Source of the DNA: Streptomyces sp. NBC_01317
GTDB lineage: Bacteria; Actinomycetota; Actinomycetes; Streptomycetales; Streptomycetaceae
Direction of reading: 5' to 3'
Assembly: GCF_035961655.1 (NCBI RefSeq)
Contig: NZ_CP108393.1
Coordinates: forward strand, 3,765,501 to 3,829,500
DNA: 64,000 nucleotides
Part shown: piece by piece, positions 42,749 through 52,204 of the stretch
Position numbering within the stretch: the stretch's first letter is position 1
Layout: every line of letters begins with the position of its first letter
The notes under the pieces: generated by a model
Databases searched by the model: none
What the model was told of the DNA's origin: nothing
Seen by the model: only the letters and a program-made list of their open reading frames with translations
Position numbers and translations under genes: made by a program

Positions 42749-44728
42749 TCAGTTGTTTGTCGTGGCGTTCTGGGACGGTACGGAGGTCGCGGGAGTTGTG
42801 GCGTACTGGGCTGCTTGGAGTTCGTAGAGGGAGCGGAAGAGTTTGGGGCCTGGGGTGTTGTCGGCGAGCAGGGTCGGGAACGTGCCGCTTTCTGCTACTC
42901 GGCCTTGGTCCAGGACGTGGATCAGGTCTGCCGCGCGGACCGAGCCCAGGCGGTGGGTGATGAGGATGACCGTTTGGCCCGCGTCTGCCAGGGTGCGGAT
43001 TTGTTCGAAGAGGCGTTGTTCTGCCTTGGCGTCCAGGGCCGAGGTCGGTTCGTCGACGATGAGGATCTGGCCGGCGCGGTAGTGGGCGCGGCCGAGGCCG
43101 AGGCGTTGCCATTCGCCGCCCGAGAGTTGGTGGCCTCCCTTGTAGCCGCGGGCCAGTAACGTCTTCCAGCCGCGCGGGAGTTCGGCGATCAGGGTTTCCG
43201 CGCCCGCGTAGCGGACCGCCTCGTCGAGGCGTTGGTCGGTCATGGGTGCGTCGGCTCTGCCAATGCCGATGTTCACCGCCGCGGTGAACGGCCAGCGGTA
43301 GAAGTCCTGTCCCACGACCGCCACCCGCGAGACCAACTCCTGGCGGTCGGCCTTCGATGCGTCCACGCCGTCCCACAGGATGCGGCCCGCGTCCGGCTGG
43401 TAGAGGCCGCAGAGCAGCTTGATCAGGGTGCTCTTGCCGCTGCCGTTCTCGCCCACCAGCGCGACGATCTTCCCCGTCGGGATGGTGAGGCTGACGCCGT
43501 CCAGCGCCCGCTTGTTGTCCTTGCCCCGGTAGGTGAACTCCACGTTCTCGAAGATGATTTCGGAGGGGTTGGGGGGAAGGGGGAGGCCTCCCGTTGGAAT
43601 GGACCGGGTGACCGCCTCCTCGCACAGCCTGTGCAGGTCTCCTACGAACAGGCTTTCCTCATGCAGGTAGTTGACCTGGAGGACGAGGTTCTCCAGGCTC
43701 GCCGAACCGCTCCGGATCGCCAACACCGCCGTACCGCCCACCGCCAGGGCCATCGACCCTGTCCACAGCAGTCCGCCGAGGGTCCCGTACGCGGCGGCGG
43801 TGGCGAGCCCCGTCCAGCCCGCCGCGATCAGTCCCGTACGAGCGGCGAGCCTTGCCAGTCTGCGCTGTTCCGCCTCCTGCGACTGTGACATCGCCCGGAA
43901 GTGGTGCAGGAGGAAGGGGCCGACGTCGTGGACGCGGATCTCGGGGGCCGCGTCCGTGGAGATCAGCATCTGGCTGATGAGGTGGCCGGCCCGGGAGTGC
44001 TGCACCCAGACCTGGAAGGAGACGTAACGGCGCCTGGCCACCGATAGGGCCGCCCACGCGCTGGGCAGTGTCATCGCGACGAGCAGTGGCAGCAGCACCG
44101 GGTGCAGTACGGCCAGGACGCCGGCGGCCGCGACGAGGGACATCAGGGCGTTGAGGACGCTCTGGCAGTACTGCACCATGCGCCGTGCCGAACCCGCCCC
44201 GTACTGGGCGCTGTCGAGGAGTTTGTGGAACTCGTCGTCCTCGACCGCCTCCAGTTCCACCCTGGCCGTGTGCGACAAGTACCGCTCGGTGGCGACCCGT
44301 TCGACCTTCGGCTCCAGTTGGCCCGTACCCGCCGTGGCCAGGGCCCGCAGCACCGCGCCCACCAGGGCCGTACTCCCTGCGAGCGCCAACGCGCCGCCTG
44401 CGTCGGCGAGTCGCTCGGCGGTGGTGCCTTCGCCGAGGAGGTGGGCCAGGACCCGGTTGACGGCGATCAGGCCGACCGCCTGGCTGATCCCCCTCCCGGC
44501 CTCGGCGAACGCGACCAGACGCAGGGCGCTTCTGTCCGCCTCCCACGCCAACTGCCCTGTCGTACGGAGCAGTCGGGGCAGGCGAGTGACCATGGATCGG
44601 AGGTTCAGCTGGAGGAAGGCGTCCTCGTGCTTGTTCCAGCCCATGTCGTACCGCAGTGCTCCGCCGAAGAGCAGTTCCTCGGACTCCGTTGTGTTGTTCT
44701 CGCCGGTGGGGGATTTCCGCCTCGCCAT
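42749..44728 (-). CDS. ABC exporter, fused membrane and ATPase domains
   Basis: 659 aa from ATG 44728, with GGGAG upstream. Residues about 60-380 contain the membrane helices of an ABC exporter. The ATPase has Walker A GENGSGKST, signature LSGGEWQR, Walker B ILIVDEPTSALD and a THRLGSV H-loop. It probably works as a homodimer or with a distant partner. No adjacent biosynthetic or peptide-precursor gene is visible, so the substrate is unknown. It closes the accessory island. Confidence 0.88.
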   Translation of the reverse strand: MARRKSPTGENNTTESEELLFGGALRYDMGWNKHEDAFLQLNLRSMVTRLPRLLRTTGQLAWEADRSALRLVAFAEAGRGISQAVGLIAVNRVLAHLLGEGTTAERLADAGGALALAGSTALVGAVLRALATAGTGQLEPKVERVATERYLSHTARVELEAVEDDEFHKLLDSAQYGAGSARRMVQYCQSVLNALMSLVAAAGVLAVLHPVLLPLLVAMTLPSAWAALSVARRRYVSFQVWVQHSRAGHLISQMLISTDAAPEIRVHDVGPFLLHHFRAMSQSQEAEQRRLARLAARTGLIAAGWTGLATAAAYGTLGGLLWTGSMALAVGGTAVLAIRSGSASLENLVLQVNYLHEESLFVGDLHRLCEEAVTRSIPTGGLPLPPNPSEIIFENVEFTYRGKDNKRALDGVSLTIPTGKIVALVGENGSGKSTLIKLLCGLYQPDAGRILWDGVDASKADRQELVSRVAVVGQDFYRWPFTAAVNIGIGRADAPMTDQRLDEAVRYAGAETLIAELPRGWKTLLARGYKGGHQLSGGEWQRLGLGRAHYRAGQILIVDEPTSALDAKAEQRLFEQIRTLADAGQTVILITHRLGSVRAADLIHVLDQGRVAESGTFPTLLADNTPGPKLFRSLYELQAAQYATTPATSVPSQNATTNN

Positions 44729-44913
44729 ACGCACTCCCGCTCGTGTCGTGCGTGGGTGACCGTCCGCGCTCCCCGGCATTCAATAGCCCCGCACCCCTCG
44801 CGGGAGAGGGCGCACAGTGCATCGGCGGCGGCGCACGCGGGGCATGTCCAGCGCGAAGGCGGTGGTACGAGCACCCGGGCCCCCGCTCCAGACGCCGCTC
44901 TCGTACGAAGCCG

Positions 44914-45615
44914 TCAGCGCGTCGCGCCCAGGGACTTCTTGGTGGTGCGGTAGCGGGTCAGGAGCAGGGGACGCAGTCGGCGCAGGGGGGCCGGGAAGTT
45001 GGCTGCCATCGCCTCGTAGCCCGGTACTCGTACCGGGTCCTCCATCAGGCCGAACACCAGGTACGGGCTGTGGCGCGGCGCGCCGTGGACGATGGCCTCG
45101 CGGACGCGGATGATGTCGGCGTCCGGGACCTGGGGGAACAGGTCGCGCAGGACCGGTTCCTCCCTGTCCAGGTGGGTCGCCAGGAGGTCCTGGACCTTCT
45201 GCGCCGACGGCAGGCCGGCGAGGGCCGCCCGGCCGACGACCGCCAGGGTCTTCGCGCGCTCCCCCGTGACGTCCGGGTCGGCGATGCCGTCCACCGCCCT
45301 GGCGAGGGTGTGCAGCTCCGTGTCCAGCGCTTCGTGTTCGACGGTCAGGCTGTCCAGTACGGCGATCGAGGCCGGGAACAGGCCGCGGAGGACCGGCCAG
45401 AACAGTTCGTCCTCGCTCGCGTGATGGTGATGCACAAATTCGATCAGCCAGCGGGACGTCTTGACCAGGGCCCTGACGTCGACATCCTCCCCGGCGGTCA
45501 GACGTGCGAACGACGCGGTGACGAGAGCGGCGCCCCGGCGCATGATCATGTGTACGGCGAGCAGCTCGTCGTACATCTTGGAGCCTTCGGCCCCGGCCTG
45601 GGGTGAAGCTGCCAT
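44914..45615 (-). CDS. Hemerythrin-like (HHE) domain protein
   Basis: 233 aa. Candidate diiron ligands lie in LLAVHMIMRRG, FVHHHHASEDELFWP, VEHEALDTELH and THLDREEPVLRDLFP, a four-helix HHE bundle. The C-terminal 70 residues are basic. ATG 45615 follows GAGGA. Such proteins bind oxygen or NO or act in iron and stress sensing. It is divergent from the S9 peptidase gene. Confidence 0.87.
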   Translation of the reverse strand: MAASPQAGAEGSKMYDELLAVHMIMRRGAALVTASFARLTAGEDVDVRALVKTSRWLIEFVHHHHASEDELFWPVLRGLFPASIAVLDSLTVEHEALDTELHTLARAVDGIADPDVTGERAKTLAVVGRAALAGLPSAQKVQDLLATHLDREEPVLRDLFPQVPDADIIRVREAIVHGAPRHSPYLVFGLMEDPVRVPGYEAMAANFPAPLRRLRPLLLTRYRTTKKSLGATR

Positions 45616-45780
45616 CGTCTGGTCCTCGGCTTCGATTCCGTGACGCGTCCGCCCCCCACAGTGCCCCCGGCGGCAGGGCCGCGCATCTCGGACCTGGCCG
45701 GGAGAGTTATCCACAGGCAGTTGTCCACAGGCTGGGCGGTACGCCGACCGAATGTCCTGGCTCGGGCGCAGAATGGGGTC

Positions 45781-47607
45781 ATGACTCAGATCACCGGTTC
45801 GATGCCGGATTGGGAGAAGCGCTTCCGGGCGCCGCGGGTTTCGCTGCCCGACTGGGCGGAGGACGCTCCTCAGCGGGCGCTGTTCGTGTCGAACGCGACG
45901 GGGACGTTCGAGCTGTACGCGTGGGACCGGGCGACGGGCGAGCAGCGGCAGGCGACGGACCGGCCGAACGGGACCACGGACGGGGTGCTGTCTCCCGACG
46001 GCGAGTGGATCTGGTGGTTCTCCGATACCGACGGGGACGAGTTCGGGGTCTGGATGCGTCAGCCCTTCGTGACGTCGGCGTCGGCGTCCGCGTCCGGAGG
46101 AGGGGCAGGTGCGGGAGCCGGCGACGAGCCCGCGACGCCGGGGCTCGCGCCCTCCTATCCGGGCGGGCTGGCGCTCGGGCGGGACGGCACCTCCATCGTG
46201 GGGCGGTCCACCGACGAGGACGGGTCGACCCTCCATGTCGTACGGCCGGGGCAGCCGCCCGTCGAGATCTACCGTCACCGGGAGTCGGCCGGGGTCGGGG
46301 ACCTGTCGTACGACGGCGATCTGCTCGCGATCGAGCACACCGAGCACGGGGACGCGATGCACTCGGCGGTCCGGGTGCTGCGGCTGGACGGTTCGGTGGT
46401 CGCCGAGCTCGACGACACCGCGGGCGGGACACGCGAGCTGGGCCTTGAGGTGCTGGGGTTCGCGCCGGTGGCCGGGGACAGCCGGCTGCTCGTCGGGCAT
46501 CAGCGTCGGGGGCGCTGGGAGCCCATCATCTGGGACCCGCTGACCGGTGAGGAGACCGATCTCGCCATCGAGCTGCCCGGGGACGTCAACGCCGAGTGGT
46601 ATCCGGACGGGTCGGGGCTGCTCGTCACGCACAGCTTCGAGGCGCGCGGCGAGCTGTGGCGGTACGACTTCGTACGGCGCGCGCTGATCCAGGTGGACAC
46701 CCCGCCCGGGACGGTGGTGGGGGCGACGGCCCGGCCCGACGGGAGCGTCGAGTATCTGTGGTCGTCGGCCGCGCGGCCGCCGGAGGTACGGTCCACGGCG
46801 GGCGGGGTCGTGCTCGATCCCCCCGGTCCCGCCGCGCCCGCGTCGGTGCCGGTGGAGGACGCGTGGGTGCCGGGTCCCGGCGGGCGGGTGCACGCGCTGG
46901 TGCAGCGGCCGGCGGGTGAGGGGCCGTTCCCGACGGTCTTCGAGATCCACGGCGGGCCGACGTGGCACGACAGCGACGCGTTCGCGGCCGGTCCCGCCGC
47001 GTGGGTGGACCACGGGTTCGCGGTGGTACGGGTGAACTACCGCGGGTCGACGGGGTACGGGCGCGACTGGACGGACGCGCTCAAGTACCGGGTCGGGCTG
47101 ATCGAGCTGGAGGACATCGCGGCGGTCCGGGAGTGGGCGGTGACGTCCGGTCTCGCGGACCCGGCGAAGCTGGTCCTTTCGGGTGGATCGTGGGGGGGCT
47201 ATCTGACGCTGCTCGGGCTCGGCACGCAGCCCGAGGTGTGGGCGCTGGGGCTGGCGGCGGTGCCGGTCGCCGACTACGTGACGGCGTACGACGACGAGAT
47301 GGAGGCCCTGAAGGCGATGGACCGCACGCTCCTGGGCGGCACGCCGGAGGAGGTGCCGGAGCGGTTCGAGGCGTCGTCCCCGATCACGTACGTCGACGCC
47401 GTACGGGCGCCGGTCTACATCTCGGCCGGTGTCAACGATCCGCGCTGCCCGATCCAGCAGGTGGAGAACTACGTCGACCGCCTGGCGGCCCGGGGCGCGC
47501 CGCACGAGGTGTACCGGTACGACGCGGGCCACGGCTCGCTGGTGGTGGAGGAGCGGATCAAGCAGGTCCGGATGGAGCTGGACTTCGCGGCGAGACATCT
47601 GGGGTGA
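45781..47607 (+). CDS. S9-family (prolyl oligopeptidase-like) serine peptidase
   Basis: 608 aa. An N-terminal beta-propeller (about 1-350) with repeated DG and WDP turns is followed by an alpha/beta-hydrolase domain. It has the HGGP oxyanion motif (IHGGPTW), nucleophile GGSWGGYLT, Asp in GVNDPRCP and His in YDAGHGS. No signal peptide, so it is cytoplasmic. It probably cleaves short peptides or removes acylated residues. Confidence 0.92.
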   Translation: MTQITGSMPDWEKRFRAPRVSLPDWAEDAPQRALFVSNATGTFELYAWDRATGEQRQATDRPNGTTDGVLSPDGEWIWWFSDTDGDEFGVWMRQPFVTSASASASGGGAGAGAGDEPATPGLAPSYPGGLALGRDGTSIVGRSTDEDGSTLHVVRPGQPPVEIYRHRESAGVGDLSYDGDLLAIEHTEHGDAMHSAVRVLRLDGSVVAELDDTAGGTRELGLEVLGFAPVAGDSRLLVGHQRRGRWEPIIWDPLTGEETDLAIELPGDVNAEWYPDGSGLLVTHSFEARGELWRYDFVRRALIQVDTPPGTVVGATARPDGSVEYLWSSAARPPEVRSTAGGVVLDPPGPAAPASVPVEDAWVPGPGGRVHALVQRPAGEGPFPTVFEIHGGPTWHDSDAFAAGPAAWVDHGFAVVRVNYRGSTGYGRDWTDALKYRVGLIELEDIAAVREWAVTSGLADPAKLVLSGGSWGGYLTLLGLGTQPEVWALGLAAVPVADYVTAYDDEMEALKAMDRTLLGGTPEEVPERFEASSPITYVDAVRAPVYISAGVNDPRCPIQQVENYVDRLAARGAPHEVYRYDAGHGSLVVEERIKQVRMELDFAARHLG

Positions 47608-47629
47608 CCGAGGGGGGTGGACTCAGCGG

Positions 47630-47695
47630 GGGGGCGGAGGTAGCGGGAGGGGCGAGGTAGCAGGAGGCGGAGGTTGCGGTAGCGGGAGGGCGGAG
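47630..47695. repeat. Degenerate G-rich repeats between the peptidase and SURF1 genes
   Basis: GCGGAGGTAGCGGGAGGG-like units occur about four times with variable spacing. They fill most of the intergenic gap and end about 50 bp before the SURF1 start. Confidence 0.65.
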
Positions 47696-47746
47696 GTAGC
47701 AGGACCCGGGGAATCGGGGGTGGGGGGCGTTCCGTACCGTGGAGGG

Positions 47747-48511
47747 GTGTATCGCTTCCTGGTGACTCCCCACTGGTGGGGGATCAATCTGTTCGTCGTC
47801 CTGGCGATCCCCGTCTGCATCTTCATGGGCACCTGGCAGCTCGGGCGTTTCGAGGATCGCGTCGCCACCCAGAACGCGGCCGAGAAACGGCCCGACCCCG
47901 CCACGCGGGACGCCGCGCCGCTGGCGACGCTGCTGCCCGTCGATCAGGAGACCTCCGGCCGACACACGACGGCGACGGGCCGGTACGGCGACCAGTTCCT
48001 CGTGCCGGACCGGGAGTTGGACGGGAAGGACGGTTCGTACGTCCTGACCCTGCTGCGTACGGACAGTGGCAAGGCGCTCCCCGTCGTGCGCGGCTGGCTG
48101 GCCGACGGCAAGAAGGTGCCCGCGCCGCCGGCCGGCGAGGTCACCGTGAGCGGTGCGCTCCAGGCGTCCGAGACGTCCGGTTCCACCGGGGTGCACACGA
48201 GCGGCGGCCTGCCGCGGGGACAGCTCGGGATGATCAGCGCGGCGTCGCTCATCAACGTCGTGCCGTACCAGGTGTACGACGCCTGGGTCACCGTCAGCCA
48301 GGCGTCGCCGGGGCTGCTGCCCGTACCGGCCACGGCGGCGGAGAACACCGGGCTCGACCTGAAGGCGTTCCAGAACCTCGGGTACACGGGTGAGTGGTTC
48401 GTGTTCGCGGGGTTCGTGGTCTTCATGTGGTTCCGGTTGTTCCGGCGTGAGGTGGAGACCGCGAAGGACCGGGCGTTGGAGTTGGAGCTGGGGCTGGACA
48501 CCGCCGCCTGA
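47747..48511 (+). CDS. SURF1 family protein
   Basis: 254 aa. SURF1 topology: an N-terminal membrane helix (INLFVVLAIPVCIFMGTWQLGRF, with the family GxWQLxR), a large extracytoplasmic domain with ALPVVRGWL, and a C-terminal helix (WFVFAGFVVFMWFRLFRR). It assists cytochrome c oxidase assembly. GTG 47747 gives the YRFLVTPHWWG start as I recall in orthologues. GGAGGG lies very close to that codon, so a start slightly upstream cannot be excluded. Confidence 0.88.
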   Translation: MYRFLVTPHWWGINLFVVLAIPVCIFMGTWQLGRFEDRVATQNAAEKRPDPATRDAAPLATLLPVDQETSGRHTTATGRYGDQFLVPDRELDGKDGSYVLTLLRTDSGKALPVVRGWLADGKKVPAPPAGEVTVSGALQASETSGSTGVHTSGGLPRGQLGMISAASLINVVPYQVYDAWVTVSQASPGLLPVPATAAENTGLDLKAFQNLGYTGEWFVFAGFVVFMWFRLFRREVETAKDRALELELGLDTAA

Positions 48512-48596
48512 GCGGTTGCGCGTGAGCGGCCGCACCCGAGCGGCTGCTTGAACCTGTTGGCCCAGCCCGCAGCCCCTAGCCTCAGCCCTCGCGCCC

Positions 48597-50123
48597 CTAC
48601 GCCGAGGGCGGCAGCACGCCCGTGCGGTAGATCGTGCCCGCGCACGCGTTCGGGATCGTCGCCTGGGCGACCGGAGAGCCTGGTTCCGCCGTGTGGGAGA
48701 CGGTGACGCTGCCGTCCTCCGTGCCTCCGTCGTCGGTGGCCAGCTGGGGCGCGGTGTTGGTCGTGTCCGTGCCGGACGTGGCGCCCGAGCCCGGGTTGGA
48801 GGCGCTGCCACCGCTGCCACCGCTGCCGCCCGACGACACGTTGTCCGTCGGCGAGGGGTCCGGGGAGGCAGGGCTCGTCGGACAGGTGTCGGCCGGCACC
48901 CAGGCGAACTGCACCTCGTACGCGCTGTTCGGCGCGAGAACCAGCGCCGACGCTTCCTGGGACGGGTCCGGCAGGCCGCTCGCCTGGTCGCCCGCCGTGT
49001 GCTGGACGACCGCGATCCTGCCCGGGTCGGCCGCGCCCGCCGCCGTGAAGTTGAAGGAGCCCCTACCCGCGACCGAGCAGTCGCTTCCCGAGACGTTGGC
49101 GACGCGGAAGGTCCCGTACACCGTGCCGTCCGCCGTCGGCGTCCCCGCCTGAGCCGTCACGACGTTGAGCTGGCCCGGGTCGCACACGGGCGAGGAGGCG
49201 GCGAGGGTGTTGTCCGGCTGCGCCGCACCGCCCGGACCGCCGTCGACGGAGCCCGATGCCGTGTCCTTGGGCTCGTCGGGGCTGCCGGACGCGTTCGGGT
49301 CCTCCGACGCCTCGCCCGGCAGGTGGTCGGTGTCCTTCTCGATCCCGCCCGAGGCCTTCTCGCTGCCGCCGTCGCCCTGGTCCTTCGTACCGTGACCGGC
49401 GTTGACGGCGCTCTTGTCCGACGCGCTGCTGGAGTTGGCGACATGGACGAACGCCGGGATCGCCGTACCGCACAGCAACGCGGCGGCCGCGACGCCGACC
49501 ATCGCCTGGCGCTTCCTGGCACGCCGCGTCGGGACCGCCCTGCGGAGGTGGTCGAGCGCGCCGTCGGACGGCTCCAGGTCCTCCACCGCGGTGTGGAACA
49601 GCCGGCGGAGCGCCAGCTCATCGTCCCCGGATTCGGAGCCGGAGCCGGGAGAGAGGAGAGAAGCAAGGCCGGAGTTGGAGCCGGAGCCGGAACCAACCCC
49701 TACGGACCCCAGCCCCCCGGCGACGCTCCCGGCGACGCCGCCGCTCCCGCCGCTGCCCCTGCCGACGCCCGTAGCAGCGCCGGCGCCCGTAGCAGCCCCG
49801 TTGTCGCCGCCGAGGGCCCTGCCCAGGCCACTCGGCTCGTTCTCCGGCCCCTTGTTCACAATTCCGTTTCCAGTCAGGTCGTTCATTGGCGCGTCGAGCT
49901 CGTCGCCCGGCCGGTGGTCGGTCGCACGGTTTTCCGCGTGATCCCCCGCGTGATCCCCCGCCTGGTCCTCCGCGTGGTCCCTCTCACGGTCTCTCTCGCA
50001 GTTCCGGTCGCGGTCCCCGTCGCGGTTCCCGTCCCGGTCCCACCCGCCCGGCCCGTGCCGCGCGTTCTCACGGCCGTCTCCGTCTCCCCGGCCGTTCGTA
50101 CGGCCGAAGCCGCGCCCTTTCAT
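48597..50123 (-). CDS. Membrane-anchored extracytoplasmic protein coupled to an ECF-like sigma factor
   Basis: 508 aa. The N-terminus carries Asp/Arg tetrapeptide repeats (GDHAGDHAE, RDGDRDR) encoded by a 12-bp DNA repeat, then a Gly/Ser-rich region. A helical cytoplasmic segment follows (LALRRLFHTAVEDLEPSDGALDHLRRAVPTRR split by charges), then one membrane helix (VGVAAAALLCGTAIPAFV). The external domain resembles DUF4232 (VCDPGQL...CSVAGRG...VPADTC). The start overlaps the sigma stop (ATGA). The topology and coupling suggest a sigma partner or anti-sigma-like regulator; no zinc anti-sigma motif is seen. Confidence 0.75.
   Translation of the reverse strand: MKGRGFGRTNGRGDGDGRENARHGPGGWDRDGNRDGDRDRNCERDRERDHAEDQAGDHAGDHAENRATDHRPGDELDAPMNDLTGNGIVNKGPENEPSGLGRALGGDNGAATGAGAATGVGRGSGGSGGVAGSVAGGLGSVGVGSGSGSNSGLASLLSPGSGSESGDDELALRRLFHTAVEDLEPSDGALDHLRRAVPTRRARKRQAMVGVAAAALLCGTAIPAFVHVANSSSASDKSAVNAGHGTKDQGDGGSEKASGGIEKDTDHLPGEASEDPNASGSPDEPKDTASGSVDGGPGGAAQPDNTLAASSPVCDPGQLNVVTAQAGTPTADGTVYGTFRVANVSGSDCSVAGRGSFNFTAAGAADPGRIAVVQHTAGDQASGLPDPSQEASALVLAPNSAYEVQFAWVPADTCPTSPASPDPSPTDNVSSGGSGGSGGSASNPGSGATSGTDTTNTAPQLATDDGGTEDGSVTVSHTAEPGSPVAQATIPNACAGTIYRTGVLPPSA
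49935..50042. repeat. 12-bp minisatellite, nine units, in frame
   Basis: Units such as CGCGTGATCCCC, CGCGTGGTCCCT and GTCGCGGTTCCC run with an exact 12-bp period within the coding sequence of the sigma-linked membrane protein, giving tetrapeptide repeats. Confidence 0.85.
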
Positions 50124-50782
50124 GCCTGCGCCTCCATCACGACGCGCAGCGCCTTGATGCCCCGCGAGCCGTACGCCTTCACCGAACCCAGCGATATCCC
50201 GAGGGTCTCGGCGACCTGCGCCTCCGTCATGTCCGCGAAATACCGGAGCACCAGCACCTCGCGCTGCCGCCGCTGGAGCCCGCGCATGGCCTTGATCAGC
50301 GCGTCGCGCTCCAGCTGGTCGTACGCCCCCTCCTCCGCGCTCGCCATGTCAGGCATCGGCTTGGAGAGGAGCTTGAGTCCCAGGATCCGCCGCCGCAGCG
50401 CGGAACGGGAGAGGTTCACGACCGTCTGGCGCAGATACGCCAACGTCTTCTCCGGCTCCCGTACGCGATTGCGCGCGGAGTGCACCCGGATGAAGGCTTC
50501 CTGCACGACGTCCTCGCAGGAGGCGGTGTCGTCCAGGAGCAGGGCGGCGAGACCGAGCAGCGAACGGTAGTGCGCGCGGTAGGTCTCCGTGAGGTGGTCG
50601 ACGGTCGTACCCGCCGCCACCGTGTCGTCACTTCCGTCGCGCTGGGACGGAATGCGGGTGGAACGCGCGGCGGGCATGCGGGCGATCACCGGCATCCCGC
50701 CGGGCGCACGCGGACGCCGGACGGGGCGCACTGCCGCGCCGCGTACCGGGACGATCGCTGTGATGTCGAGAACCTCTGCCAC
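50120..50782 (-). CDS. SigE-type/ECF-like sigma-70 family factor
   Basis: 220 aa. Region 2 (YRSLLGLAALLLDDTASCEDVVQEAFIRVH) and region 4 (RQREVLVLRYFADMTEAQVAETLGISLGSVKAYGSRG) are complete; region 3 is absent, as in ECF factors. About 60 disordered N-terminal residues precede them. The start GTG 50782 has no good ribosome binding site; ATG at 50695 would also retain region 2. It is co-translated with the downstream membrane protein gene. Confidence 0.88.
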   Translation of the reverse strand: MAEVLDITAIVPVRGAAVRPVRRPRAPGGMPVIARMPAARSTRIPSQRDGSDDTVAAGTTVDHLTETYRAHYRSLLGLAALLLDDTASCEDVVQEAFIRVHSARNRVREPEKTLAYLRQTVVNLSRSALRRRILGLKLLSKPMPDMASAEEGAYDQLERDALIKAMRGLQRRQREVLVLRYFADMTEAQVAETLGISLGSVKAYGSRGIKALRVVMEAQA

Positions 50783-51129
50783 GCCTGTTGGACACGCTCC
50801 CCCCCGTCAGGGTTGTACGCGTGAGCCCACCCATTTGACGTTGCACCAAATACCGTCATGCGTACCTGATCTCCCCCAATGCCCCATTTGCTCGCGGCAC
50901 CCCGCACCCCCACAGGCGCGACCGCATAGACGCCTCCCGGCGAGCGAGCGGTTGCGGAACTCCCGAAGGAAACTCACAGAAAGACTGATACGCATCGTCG
51001 GACACGAGGACATAGCAGTTCAAGTGGTACAGACCATCGTCTTGATCACAGGGTGTTCACAGATCCTACAAACACTTAAGGATCCGGGGCTTCCGGTTTT
51101 CTCCGGACTACGCGCGGCTCAGGGGGAGT
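50783..51129. promoter_or_regulatory. Upstream region of the sigma gene
   Basis: 347 bp between the sigma start and the asd stop, no supported gene. Read leftward it contains CTGTGAACACCCTGTGATC (about 51047-51065) with two TGTGA boxes as a direct repeat. Promoter elements cannot be assigned with certainty. Confidence 0.45.
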
Positions 51130-52188
51130 TCAGCCCTTCGACAGCTCGACCGCCACCGCCTCGGCGATCTGCGCCACGTTGAGCGCCGCGCCCTTACGGA
51201 GGTTGTCGCCGCAGACGAACAGTTCGAGGGCCCGGGGGTCGTCCAGCGACCGCCGCACGCGCCCCACCCACGTCGGGTCCGTACCCACCACGTCCGCCGG
51301 CGTGGGGAAATCGCCGGCGCCCGGGTTGTCGAACAGCACCACACCCGGCGCGGTCGCCAGGATCTCGTGTGCCCGGTCGACCGTGATCTCCTGCTCGAAG
51401 CGCGCGTGTACGGCCGCCGAATGGGCGGTGATCACGGGGACGTTGACGCAGGTCGCGGAGATCCGCAGCCCGGGCAGGTCCAGGATCTTGCGGGTCTCGT
51501 CGCGGATCGCCAACTCCTCCGACGACCAGCCACCCCCCTGGAGCGAACCGGCCCACGGCACCACGTTCAGGGCCAGCGGCGCGGGGAAGGGCCCGGTGGT
51601 GTCCCCCACCGCGCGGCGTACGTCGCCCGGGTGCGTACCCAGATCCGTACCGGCGACGAGCGAGAGCTGGTCGCGCAGCGCGGTGACGCCGTCCTGGCCG
51701 GCGGCGCTGACGGCGAGGTACGAGGAGACGACCAGTTCGCGCACCCCGAACTCCGCGTGCAGCGCGCCCACCGCGACGATCATCGACAGCGTGGCGCAGC
51801 CGGGGCTCGCGACGATGCCGCGCGGACGGGACCGTACGGCATGGGCGTTGAGCTCCGGAACGACCAGCGGAACGTCCCGATCCATCCGGAAAGCCGTCGA
51901 ATTGTCCACCACGACCGCGCCCTTGGCGACGGCGACGGGTGCCCACTGGGTGGACACGTCGTCCGGTACGAGGAACACCGCGACGTCCACGCCGTCGAGC
52001 GCCTGCTCGGTGAGCGCGAGGACCTCGGTCTCCCGGCCCCGTACGGACAGCTTGCGGCCGTTCGTACGGGGCGAGGCGATGAGCCGGATGTCTCCCCAGA
52101 CATCGGCGTGCTGCGACAGGATCTGGAGCATGACGGCGCCGACAGCACCGGTCGCACCCACGACCGCGAGCGTCGGCTTTCCGTTCAT
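51130..52188 (-). CDS. asd: Aspartate-semialdehyde dehydrogenase
   Basis: 352 aa. It has the NADP-binding AVVGATGAVGAVML, a catalytic Cys in ASPGCATLSM, and substrate-site residues around VSSYLAVSAAGQDG. It reduces aspartyl phosphate to aspartate semialdehyde for Lys/DAP, Thr and Met synthesis. The sequence is atypical in places (SPGCAT where NPxCxT is common), so it may belong to a divergent subgroup. It is transcribed with ask, 16 bp downstream of it. Confidence 0.9.
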   Translation of the reverse strand: MNGKPTLAVVGATGAVGAVMLQILSQHADVWGDIRLIASPRTNGRKLSVRGRETEVLALTEQALDGVDVAVFLVPDDVSTQWAPVAVAKGAVVVDNSTAFRMDRDVPLVVPELNAHAVRSRPRGIVASPGCATLSMIVAVGALHAEFGVRELVVSSYLAVSAAGQDGVTALRDQLSLVAGTDLGTHPGDVRRAVGDTTGPFPAPLALNVVPWAGSLQGGGWSSEELAIRDETRKILDLPGLRISATCVNVPVITAHSAAVHARFEQEITVDRAHEILATAPGVVLFDNPGAGDFPTPADVVGTDPTWVGRVRRSLDDPRALELFVCGDNLRKGAALNVAQIAEAVAVELSKG

Positions 52189-52204
52189 CGCCGGGTGCCT
52201 TCGT

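Noticed and set aside
49935..50042. CRISPR-like array
   Set aside because: Units are 12 bp, contiguous and in frame within a coding sequence, with no spacers. No CRISPR array was seen anywhere in the window.
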